Positions 22,261 through 35,200 of a stretch of 64,000 nucleotides of DNA are shown here, piece by piece. This DNA is from Lineus longissimus (lineage: Eukaryota > Nemertea > Pilidiophora > Heteronemertea > Lineidae): contig NC_088325.1 in the NCBI RefSeq assembly GCF_910592395.1, positions 3,565,501-3,629,500 on the forward strand, written 5' to 3'. The notes beneath the pieces were generated by a model. That model searched no databases. It saw only the letters and a program-made list of their open reading frames with translations, and was not told the origin of the DNA. Within the stretch, counting starts at the first letter, position 1. The number at the start of each line of letters is the position of its first letter. A program made the translations under genes and the position numbers.

Positions 22261-25200
22261 GTAGGTGTATAATCAGCAGTGTATGACCGGTCATACACTG
22301 CTGGTGTGATCGATATAGTTCTGTTTATACAGTTACAGTCAACTATGAAACTTTTTGCAGGCGTTTTATATTCATGAATTTCCTCTTTACACATTGACCC
22401 CAAAATTGATGACGGCAACCGATATGTTTAAAACTTTGTTCATTACTTGTTCCACTGACTTGATACACATCCTATTTTGTCTGTAGGTTTTTATCTCGCA
22501 AATGCCAAACCTTCATTGGCTGTTTCACTGATGCGGTAATACCGGGGCCGTTCAGACGACATGAAAAAAACCACATCCGATTGAATCGGAATGCGGTTAA
22601 AATTTTTCTTGTCTAAATGCAAAATGATCCGGATCAATGTGGTCCCATCTGGATTAAAAGAAAACCATCGATCGACGTAGTTTTAATCTGGATGCATCCG
22701 GATCAATAGCGTCGTCTAAACCCAAATGGATACCTAATCCGGATTAATACTTCCTGGGCGCATGCGCTCTAACGTGTGTGTTGGTACTTGAAACGTTTTG
22801 CGTTGCACGAGAATTGTGTTTTTGGCGCGGAGAGTGAGATTGTGAGTTGAAGTGTTTTTTCACGGACTAATTTGCAATTTTTTCAATCAAGCTATGGCTA
22901 AGGCGGATCGGTTTACGGATAGCGATGTGTTCAATCCCGCGAAATTTCCCGCGAAGAAATGCAGTGCAAGTACCAAACAAATGTTTTTACATCTCCACAA
23001 CCAACAGGTATTGGAGAGTTCCAAAGCTATAGAAATGCGTCCAGATGAGCCCGGATTGCGCCAATCATCTAAACGGCGCAATTTTCGAGACCTGAATGTG
23101 GTTCAATCGGATCGCATCCAGATCCGATCCGAATGTGGTTTTTTCGCCTGCCGTCTAAATGGCCCTATTGTTCCTATTTTGCCTGTAGGAGTAATACACA
23201 GGCAAAAGTTTCCATCCACGGATAGTTGATGGGGATTAATCATAAACGTTCCATCCATGGATAGTGGATAGAGAAAGGAGGTGCCACCTTTTGGTTCCAT
23301 ATCAAATTAAATCTGTCCAAAGTGCTCTAATATGCGTTGCTGGTTCTCTACGAACCTAAAAATGTGTAGGGAGTGGCAGTTATAACTTTAACCTCATCCA
23401 CACAATATACGACATACCTTCCGTCTGCTGGGAGAGGCTGGTGAAAGTGGCGCGATAGTCTAATCATGTAGTTTCACTTTTTTAGAAAATTGTTTAACCT
23501 CCTTCAATGACATTCACCGCTTGTCGCCTCAGGTCCAGTTAGTAAATCTTCATTTTCTTTTCAGCATTGGCCGGCGTATATTCCCTGAATGTTATCACAG
23601 TACAGCCAGGACCAGTACGAGTGAAGCAAGGACAGAACGTCAGTCTGTGGTGTAAACTGAAATACGACCCTAAACGAGTGTTCCCGGTTCAATGGCAGTC
23701 GCCTCCAATTTTCAATACAAGAACTATGAATTGTTATTCTTTTCGTCATTCGAAGGACAAATATGTCATGTCATGTTCAGACACTGAAGAAGCTATTGAG
23801 TTTTATAATATGACAATAATGAATGTCCAATGGGCTGATAATGGGAAATATCGGTGTCTGTATCTCAACGATATGAACACTGTGGATTTACAGGTTTTGG
23901 GTAAGTTAAACAGGAGCTACACCAACTTAAGGCATAAGGGCACTCTAATCTTCCAAAAGTTGCCTTGACATATTGAAAAGAACTCAAGAATTAGAAATAA
24001 AGTTGATTGTAAATGTCTAGGATGCAAGAGTAGTTCGTTTGGCACCCTTGACACTGAAAGTGCTCCGATGTTGATTGATTAAGGTGTACAAAAATGTTCC
24101 CTGATTGAACTAGCTAAAGCCCTGCTACTTGATATAGTGGTGGCCCACCTACAGTACCTACATGCACAGTGTGGCTCGATTGCCTGCTTCATACAATATA
24201 TAGCAAATTAATGCACCAAATGCAGTGCATTTTTGTTCATATTGTACAGTATGGCAAAATTAGCTGTGGTTTTTTTTAATGTGTACTTGACCTTAAAAAA
24301 GCTTTTCCATCTCGAAATCTTTTTTTGAATTTCTTACTAAAACCACAGAAGAAAATACTATGTTCTGAAATTGTTTAATCATGAAAATCGAACAAGCGAT
24401 GCATGCTGGAGACATAACAAGGTCAATGCAATAAAATGGATACTCTGTGTAAAGACAACATGGTTGCTGTTCATACAACAAAACACACCTACCATAAATA
24501 AAGTGCGCTGTCTCTAAATAGCTGTGTCTGCATTTCTGCTTGCTCGATTCTAATATACTAAACGCCGATTGCATTTTATGATTCTAACGATTAAACCTCG
24601 AAATCGAGGTTAAAACGTCTTTTTAGTAAGTGATTTTTTTATATTGCCGTAATAAAAAGCTCAAATGATAATGCTTCAGCCAGAATGTATCTTTAGACTA
24701 GAGGCCTACAGCCAAAGAGCTTCACATGGTCCATCTGGTTGTACAGATAACTTCATATGATGTTCATATGAAGAGCCTGATTACGATTTGAATGTTGTAA
24801 CAGTAAAGCCGTTGAAGTTCAGCCGGAGACAAACCAGTCCAGTCACAACATAGGGACAGCCAGTAAATGCAGTCGGGACCTTTTTTTATGAATTCCTTTG
24901 AAGCGAAGGTTGTGAAAAACAAGTCCAGTCGATGCATGGTCACCACCTTGAGGAAAGCAAGGCAGTCTGGGCATTTACATCAAATCCTTTATAAAGTGGT
25001 TCCGATGCATAATCACAACCTAGGGACAACCAGGAACAGTCTGGGCCTTAACATCTATTCCATCTTGTGCATACCGGTTGTGACAAACTAGTCCAGTGAA
25101 CTTGGTCCAGCCTAGGCAGGGGGCAACCTTCATATCAGGGACAACCAACCAGTGAATGCAAGGACAGGACCAAGTCCAAAGGGTTATGATTGATAGCCTG

Positions 25201-28200
25201 TATTGATAGCGAGTAAAAACTCAACAGATATACTGATACTGATAGTGATATTTGATATAATACAAATTTCACCTGGCTTGTTTAACCCGGTTCAGAATTT
25301 GATCCGGACTAAATACCTTTTTCGTCCACACAATACTTTCTCACTCTCAAGATAAGCTCGTCAAGGTGCTATAAATAGCACCAGCGATAGACAAGTGGCT
25401 GTAGGATGGCGAAAGCAAATCGAAAATGATGAAAAAGTGACAGTGACTGAGTGGTTTGTGTGGAGATTAGAATCACACATGTTAAAAACTGTGACACATG
25501 TGTGATTCTAATCTCCACAAAGATTCAAGATTCAAATAAGTTTACTCTACCGTAAATCATGTACTGATACATATAAAAGATATGTGAAGTGAAATAAACT
25601 TGAGCGAGATCTGAACAATAGTGCAACCGAATAGAATGTAAAAATCGTCTAGGATTACAGTGTATACTGGTATAATGAGGAAAGTTCCAACAAGCGCCAT
25701 CTGAAGCCGAGCTAAATTTTGATCCAGGTCAAAAGGCGTGTCTGACCCTCCACTCATTGCCGGGTTAAAATAGCCCGGCAATTGGTGGGCTAAACTAATC
25801 CAGATCAAATTTTCAAACCCAGCCTTTTCGACTGGTGTAAACACCACTATAGATTCAGTACCTTTGATGATAATTTACCAGGTTTCTACACCATGCATAC
25901 AGTCGTGTGTACATTTACCAGTCATACACACTGCTGATATATGCTGATACAGTACATTTCTACAGGGGTGATTGAGGGAGATGAAAACGATCTTTGAAAT
26001 GGTTGATTTCAGTACTCATGACATGTTTACAGAGGTTTCAGCAATTGTTTTCAGTGGAGGTATTTCCCAGGAGCCTGGTTGATTTTGAGTCATTCATAGA
26101 TGTTTTGAATCCACATGTGATGAAAGGTTCTGGCTTGATTTCGTTATTCTGTTGAACGGCAATCCGCAATTGCAAATTCTCAGCACTTTCGAATCACCAT
26201 ATGCGATGGATATTGCATAACTTCTGACAAACTCCACTAAATATTATCATTATTATGTTGTTCAACTACAATTAACCCCAGCCAGAGATTCAATGGGCGG
26301 TTTAAACACAACCACATTTTGCACCAACGAATATTCCAAGTCGAGGATTTGCCAAATCTCAAAACGAAAAACCTGTGACAAATTATGCATGTTCTCCCCA
26401 TAATCACCCAAACTAATACCGCAAATATATTCTTAAGACCATTTTCTTGGCCTCTGACGAGTTAATTTTGTCTGATACAGTGTTTTAACATGATTTTGAG
26501 GGCGATCACTATCAGGAAAATTCACATTCACCATGGTTAGTAGAACACTGGCCTGACAGTCTTCTTCGAATAAGTATGCGATATCAAGTTAATATTTGTT
26601 ATTAAGCTAACTTATTTCAATATTAATGACAGAATCATGCCAAGGAAGTATCATAAAACCAATGTGCTTCCACTTTTTCTTTGAAAGCTGATTTGTTTTG
26701 TCTCTGTGTTTTCAGTTCCGGTAACAGATGTGAAATTAGAAAAAATCGTCAAAAGCATTGCTGCAGAGCCCCAGCGCTTGCATGAGTACTATACCTGCAC
26801 AACAAACTGTGCATTTCCAGCACCAAAGATTTCATGGTTTGTAAATGACGTAAGTTGAGCAATAATCAGAGGAAGATGTCTGGTCTTGAGGAGACAGCTA
26901 GGGGGACTATAGGCAGGAGAGGGGCTAAATTGGCCATCTTTAGGGGACTAATATACACAGGAAGGGCCCTGGGTCATGTCAAATTCAGCACTAATATTGT
27001 TTATTTTACAAGCGTGAATCACTACGACATACAGTGAGATGTGAAAGACCCCTATTGGTGACTTTGTGTAACTTTATCTTGCCTGCCTAGCTGCTGCCTA
27101 ATATTATCCTTTTCAGATGAAGTCAGTGACAGTGCTTCCTCGATCAATAAAGCTACTGTGCCATTTTTAAATGAGTGTTTTGTTTAATAATGAAATAATA
27201 AAATCATACTTCTTAAAGGAAACTGCCCGGGAAAAAAAGGGGAGTTTTGCACGGCCCGGTCAAAACCTTAGGCGGGAATAAGGTTTCATTGATAAATATA
27301 AGGAGTTTCAAGGCCCCCAAATCACTTGTAAGGTTCAATAGATACTGGCCTTTCATTGGTTTACCGTTTGCGTATCATTTACAAACTCTAATCTTGAAAA
27401 ATATGACAATATTTACGATCACGTTATTGATTTTTGCAACATTTTCGGTAATGCGCCCCTTGCGGATCTGTAAGGTACCATTCGGATGCTTGAAAAATGC
27501 CTCGTCTCGTCGATTCGCTCGCGGATAAACGCATCAGGTTGACTGCAGCAACTTTTAATTGTTGGAGACAGAGAAGGAAGGAATATGATTATCAGTTGAT
27601 GAAAACTTTGCAAAGTTTCTTCTTGGGACTCGAAATCCATACTACTATTCTCTCCATTTTCCATTTTCTCCTCTCTCCAACTCACTACTATCGCTATTGA
27701 CTGCGTAACATACACTAACATTCTTTCGCTATCATTGCTAACTTCATTTACAAGAACACTGGCCTCTTTGTAGCCGATTATGTAACCCATAGTGGAAACA
27801 CCTGACAGCGCCGCCCGGCACGATCCACGTGCTACTGGCATATTTATAACTCGTAGTAAATAAGGTTGTAAAAATATGCAAATGAGATGCCGTATATGGA
27901 AACCATGACGTCACTGAGCAGTTCTTATTTCTGCTACGGGTGGCGCTGTTGCTTGCTTCTGGAGGCGCTATTCAACCTCTTTAACAGGGAATTATATATT
28001 CTAATTGAGAGAGGTGCCCTGATTATCTGGAAAAAAAGTACTGTAAATTTATAAGGAAACGACCTTTCGGTACCAGTGCAGTATTTTAAATAGAGCGGGT
28101 ATCCTTGACAGAGTGGTGTCCACTATAGGGAGGCTCCACAGTAGTGTAAGTGATGAAGATGAAATAGACACTGTAGCTTTACCATTGCCATACTTATTTT

Positions 28201-31200
28201 CCAGCAACCCTTTAATGGCAACACGATGGTGGCAGAGTTGGACTGCTCAGGGGCCAAGGAGGGCCAGAAACGGACTAAGAGCAGAGTAACAGTAATAAGC
28301 ACAGACATGGATAAGGAGAGAAAAGAATATGACATTTCCTGTACGGCAGAAAACGTTCTTGTAGAGCCAAAGGTTTCTAAGGCAATAACTGTCAATAATG
28401 ATGGTAAGCATTTTTGGATGGTTCCTTGTGAAAAATAGATGTATCATCCGTGCATCAGTTTGCGTCAAACAAATTGCGACGTGAACAGTATTGATATCAA
28501 ATTGGGAGAATGGAATTATAACCAAACAGCTAACCCACCTCCCTGTTGCTGTGACAAACCAAACATTGGTGCCATGCCACGACCCATTGTATTGTACACA
28601 TTTCATTCGGCCAGGAGCTCCCGACTTGGCGATGACTGAATTCACTGTGTGGCAAATGAATTTACGGCGATGTCGAGACAATACCGATGACGTCACTTGG
28701 GCCGAGTTTAACGACATTGGTGTGACATGGAGGCGTGTTCCTGACACAGCAGTGTGGAAAATGCCAGCCAATCACGACTGCTTTGATTTTAAAAGGATTG
28801 TTGTGATTGGTTGAAATGACGAGTTTTGAGTAAACACAACATTCATTGGAGCATAGGAGCTTCCAGCTGTATCTCTCTGATTTTTCTGTATCAAGGCCTG
28901 ATTTTTTAGGCCTGATATGGATTTCAACAATCCAAATCTGCATCAGTCTTCATTTTGATATTTCATCATCCAGGGATTTTTTGTATCGAATGAGCTTGGA
29001 ACCCAAAATTGGGACCATTTTTAGACTATCTATATGACAAAACCGGTATTGTCCACAGAAAAGTTTAGATAATCGCACAAGTTTGAGAGACATTAATTTC
29101 GACCCGTTTCTTCAACCAACAGGCAGAAATATATTAAAAAGCGCCCCCAATTGCCAAATTAGCAAAACTCTAAAAACGCTTCTTCATATCTGTAGACTTG
29201 CCAAAACAAATTGTTTTTTCAATACCTCTCAAAGTGTGGACTTGACAGTCAAAAACATACTTGTGTCTAATTGTTAATTTGGATCCAGATAGTAAATCTT
29301 CGTTTATTCTTTTCAGCACTGACCGGTATTTATTCCCGGACAGATATCACAGTACAGCCAGGACCAGTCAAAGTGATGCAAGGACACAACCTCAAATTGT
29401 GGTGTAAACTGAAATATGACCCTGATAGTGTATCGCAGATACACTGGCAGTCGCCGCCTAATTTCAAAACAAGAACAGACGATTGTTATTCTCTTGAAAA
29501 GGATAAATATATCATCTCATGTTCAGACACAAACGATGCTTTTGAGTATTATAATATGACAATAATGCATGTCCAATGGGCCGATAATGGGATATATCGG
29601 TGTCTGTATACCAACCATATGGACATTGTGGATTTACAAGTTTTGGGTAAGTTATAATCAGGAGCTACACCAACATAAGGCATAAGGGCACTCTAATCTA
29701 AGAACTCATCAATGAGAAATAAAGTTGATTGCAAATGACTTGGATGCAAGAGTGGTTCTTTTGGCGCCCATGACAATGAAACTAGTTAAAGTGCTCAAGT
29801 CATGATTTAAATTAAGGTGTAAAAATATGTGCCATGATTGAAGTAGCTATACAGCCCCGGTTGTTGAAGTAGCGGTAGCCAAGTCAGCTACAGGACATTG
29901 TACAGTGCGGCTCATATGAATATGATTACATACTTCATACGATATCTCGTGAACTAATGCACAAGATATAGACTGTGCATTTTTTCAGTTTTGTTCTAAT
30001 CGTACATTGATTATAGCAGAAATAAGTGTGCATTGGTTTTTCATTATGAAACTTTTTTATTTTGAACTCTTTTTTTAAATTCTCTCTAAAATTACAGATA
30101 AATGAAACGGCCAGGGGCCATTGTGCTCACCGTATAGATATTTGGTGCTTTGGAATTCATCCAGGTTAAGAAACATTGTACATGTACAGTATACAGGTCA
30201 AACCAAAGTCGGTATGACATGTGATGTATCGTTACTTGGAGTAAGTACCATTATGGTAACCATAAGAATATCATCAAAAACAAGTCACTAATAAACAAGA
30301 TATTGCACTTTTTACCAATTTTAGTTTTGGCCTCTTGGTGGCCAAGTTGAGTACCAGATCAGATCGAAATTCGGTGTCCAAGGTGACATGACGTAGGGAG
30401 TCATGTGCACCAAATTTCAAGTTCATAGCTATAGTGGTTAAGAAACGTGCCATAGTTACACTCAAACGACCAATCTCATATGATATGTGATGTATCCCTG
30501 CTAGGAGAACCTACCATAAAAATGTTATTGAAAACGAATCACTAATAAGCGAGAAATCACACTTTCTAGGTTTTCACTTTTGGCCCCCTGGTGGCCAAGT
30601 CGAGAATCAAACCGGACTGAAATTCAGGGTCAGAGGTCAGCTGACCTAGAGGGTCCTTTGTACAAAGTCTCAAGTTCATAGCCTTAGGGGTTAACAAACG
30701 TGCCACAGTTACGCTAAAATGGCCAATTTAAGCCGTTTGACTTCTGCGACCTTGACAAGAACGTCAAATCAAAAACCCGTATCATATGTGATGTATCCTT
30801 GCTAAGAGTATCTACCATAACGTTTTTACCAAAAACTAATCAGTAATAAGCGAGATATGGCACTATTCAATTTTTTTGTTTTGGCCCCCTGGTGGCCCAG
30901 TTAAGAATCAGACCAGACCGAAAATCAGTGTCACAGGTCATCTGACCTAGGGAGTCATGTGTACCAGGTTTAAATTTCATAGCTTTAGTGGTTAAGAAAC
31001 GTGCCATAGTTACAAACAAACGGCCAATTCACACCATTTGACCTCTGTGACCTTGAAAATAAGGTCAAATCAAAAACCGTAGGATATGTGATGTATCCTT
31101 GCTCTGAGTACCTACCATAAAAATAGAATTGAAAACAAGTCACTATTATTAAATTAAGCGAGATATTGCACTTTTTACTTTTTTTAGTTTTGGCCCCCTG

Positions 31201-32231
31201 GTGGCCAGGTCGAGAATCAGATCAGACTGAAATTCGGTGTCAGAGGTTAAATGATGTAGGGAATCAGGTGCACCAAATTTCAAGTTCACAGCTTTATTGG
31301 TTAAGAAACGTGCCCCAGTTACACTCAAACAGCAAATTTACGCCATTTGACCTCTGTGACCTTGAAAAGTAGGTCAAATCAAAAACACGTATGATATGTG
31401 ATATACCCTTGCTAGGAAAACCTACCATAAAAATTTCATCAAAAACAAATCACTAATAAGCGAGATATCACACTTTTTAGATTTCCACTTTTGGCCCCCT
31501 GGTGGCAAAGTAAGGAATCAGATCTAACCAAAATTCAGCACCAGAGGCTATGTGATATAGGGGGTTATATGTACCAAGTTTCAAGTTCATAGCTTTAGTG
31601 GTTAAGAAACGTGCCATAGTTTACACTCTAATGGCCAATTTACGCCATATGACCTCTGTGACCTTGAAAAGTAGGTCAAATTGAAAACCCGTAAAATATA
31701 AAATGTATATTTGCTATGAGTACCTACAACAAAAGTTTTATCGAAAACAAGTCACTTATAAGCGAGATATCACACTTTTTAGATTTCCACTTTTGGCCCC
31801 CTGGTGGCAAAGTTAGGAAACAGATCGAACCAAAATTAAGCACCAGAGGCTATGTGATACAGGGGGTTATATGTACCAAGTTTCAAGTTCATAGCTTTAG
31901 TGGTTAAGAAACGTGCCATAGTTTACACTCTAATGGCCAATTTACGCCATATGACCTCTGTGACCTTGAAAATAAGGTCAAATTAAAAAACCGTATAATA
32001 TAAAATGTATATTTGCTATGAGTACCTACAACAAAAGTTTTATCGAAAACAAGTCACTAATAAGCGAGATATCACACCTTTTAGATATCGACATTTGGCC
32101 CCCTGGTGGCCAAACAGAGAATCAGATCGGACCGAAAATCAGTGTCAGAGGTCAGCTGACCTAGGGCATTCTGTGTACAAAGTTTCAAGTTCATAGCCCT
32201 AGCAGTTAAGAAACGTGCCACTGTTAGGATA

Positions 32232-32267
<36 letters not shown>

Positions 32268-35200
32268 ACACAGCGCTATCATATAGACTCCCCTTACGGT
32301 GAGCCAACAAGTCATCAATAAGCGAGATATCACACTTTTTAGTTATCCACATTCGACCCCCTGGTGGCCAAATTGAGAATCAGATCGGACCAATATTCAG
32401 CACAAGAGGTTATCTGATATAGGGGGTTATATGTACCAAGTTTCAAGTTCATAGCTGTGGCGGTTGAGAAACGTGCCACAGTTACACTGAAACAGCCAAT
32501 TTATGCCATTTGACCCCTGCAACCTTAAAAAGTAGGTCAAATTAAAAACCTGTACGATATATGATGTATCCTTGCTATGAGTACCCACAACGAAAGTTTT
32601 ATTGAAAACAAGTTATTGATAAGCGAATTATCACACTTTTTAGGTATCCACATTCGGCCCCCTGGTGGCCAAGTTGAGAATCAGATCAGACCGAAATTCA
32701 GCACCAGAGGTTATCTGGTATAGGGGGTTATATGTACTAAGTTTCAAGTTCATAGCTGTGGAGGTTGAAAAACGTGCCATAGTTACACTGAAACAGCCAA
32801 TTTAGGCCATTTGACCTCTGTGACCTTGAAAAGTAGGTCAAATTAAAAACCCGTATGATATATGATGTATCCTTGCTATGAGTACCTACCACAAAAAATT
32901 CATTCCAAACAAGTCATTAATAAGCGAGATATCACACTTTTTAGATATCTACATTCGGCCCCCTGGTGGCCAAATTAAGAATCAGATCGGACCGAAATTT
33001 AGTGTCACAGGTCATCTGACCAAGGGAGTCCTGTGTACAAAGTTACAAGTTCATAGGCTTAGCGGTTAAGAAACGTGCCACTGTTTTTGAAACAGGATAC
33101 GACGACGACGGACGACGACGACGGACGACGGACACTGCGGTGTTGTATAGACTCCCCTATGGTGAGTCAAAAATTCTGAAATATAATTTCACCCGGAGTG
33201 TTCGTGTAAACATGTCGTTGTGGGCTGATTTTCTCTTGTCTGTTTTCAGTTCCGGTTACAGATGTGACACTAGAAAAAAGCACCAGTATGAGCAGCGCTC
33301 AAGAGCCCCAGCGCTCGTATGAGTACTTTAACTGCACAACAAACTGTGCATTTCCGGCCCCCAAGATTTCATGGTTTGTAAATGACGTAAGTAGAGCAAT
33401 ATCAGAGGACGATGTCTTGAATTTAGAAGGTCTACACCGATTGAACAAATCTATTGATCTTTGATGTGAAAGACCCCTATTAGCGACTTTGTGTAGTGAC
33501 ATTGACAATGGTTCCTCGATCAATAAAGCTACTGTGCAGTTTTTAAGTGAGCCATTTGTTCAATAATAAAATCATACTTCTTTATAGGGACACCCCTGGC
33601 ACTGGAAAATGCTGTTTCTAATTGAGCGAGGTACCCTGATTATCTGGAAAAAAAGGACAGTAAATTTAAAAGGAAATGACGTTTTGGTCCCAGAGCAGTA
33701 TTTTAAATAGAGGGTATCCTTGACAGAGTGGTGTCCACTATAGGGAGGCTCCACAGTCGTGTAAGTGATTAAGATGAAATAGAAACTGTAGCTTTACCAT
33801 CACCCACTTATTTTCCAGCAACCCTTTAATGAGAACGCGAAGGTGACAGAGTTAGGCTGCTCAGGGGCCAAGGACGGCCAGAAACAGACTATAAGCAAAG
33901 TGTTAGTAATAAGCAAGGGGAGAAAAGATTATGACATTTCCTGTACGGCAGAAAACGTTCTTGGAGAGCCAAAGGTTTCTAAGGCAATATCTGTCAATAA
34001 TGTTGGTAAGCATCCGTTCTCATACATGTCATATAGGGTTGTATATTTTTAGAGAGATCCCTCAATGTTCATTTCAGTTCTGTCAGGTCAGTTGAAACAT
34101 TGATTGTGGTGATCAATGTCTAAAAATTGAGAGAGCTTGGTTGAGTAATAATTTGCTATCTTGAACTCAGTTTCAGATACTGGACACAAGTTTTCCTATA
34201 CCTATTTCGTTCCCTATCACCATCTTTCACGTTTAATGTTCAACACGCTCAATGTTCTGACCTCTTCCCAAAAGATTAGCCCCAAAAAATGATTGTTTGA
34301 TGAGTGACGCATCCTGAAAGCTTCAGCAAAGCTGGTGCCCATTAATGTTGGTATGGTTACTGCTTAGTCCGCCTCCTCTTTTCCAAACAAACAGTGCTAG
34401 GCCTGCCACTGCTGGTAATGTAGGGGCTGCTTCTGTAAATAATCAATCAATAAAGATAATTTGAAAGATTCTGCTGATGAAATCTGACATTTTTCAGATT
34501 GCTTCGTGTCATCAATTCTAAATGTTATTGAAGAGAAGGAACTGCATATTTCTCGATTCAGATGATAGTTGTGTTAAAAATTGAAGCCTGTTTTTTTACC
34601 AGTTTTATGCAAAATAATGTAAAAATACTTCAAAATATTGTAGCTCCCTCATTATGCATCCTTTATTAATAAAACCCCACATTTTTATAAAGCTGATTAT
34701 CTTGGCTATCAATTGGTGCTGTTTCTGGGTATCGATTGGGTAAGATGCAATACTTTTGATTTATTTTGCTCTAATTGATTGATTTTTCTGATTTGAACAA
34801 GTATATAGAACTGTAATTGATGCAGTTACAACCTGTAAATGATCAATGTAACTTGATTGATAACCTTTGGCTATTATCTATTACTGATAAATCGAATAAT
34901 ACAACATAATACAACATAATATTAATTTATATGCTAATCAGTTCGTGTACTGTGACGCTGCACAAGTGCCAATCAAACAGCAGCGCCATCTGCAAACTAT
35001 GAATGACACTAAATATAGTCTTCTGCAGATCACCAGGGACAGGAATACACCATACAGTAGTGTCTAACGTGTACCGCGAGTTCTATAATATACTAATGAT
35101 ACTAATGCATTAGTATAGGGACCATATATCATCCCCTCTAGGGAGGCAAGGGGTTAATGTGGGACACATTGCCTCCTTTCTTTATGATAAAATTGGGTAT

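Noticed and set aside
25260-25850. Possible MITE around the 25459 hairpin
   Set aside because: Outer 'aatttgatccgga'-type inverted matches are short and imperfect, and no target duplication was found.
23957-26715. Separate two-domain gene between 22.2 and 28.4 kb
   Set aside because: No transmembrane or tail exon lies between 28403 and the V exon at 29317, and phases run straight on, so the four Ig domains are modelled as one gene.
28247-28771. 174-codon minus-strand frame, the longest in the window
   Set aside because: Its C-terminal part is the antisense of the C2 exon at 28205-28403, and the rest lies in a unit-specific insert. No splice sites or domain.
30102-33170. CRISPR array
   Set aside because: Units are ~300 bp, degenerate, without short direct repeats and spacers, and the DNA is clearly eukaryotic.
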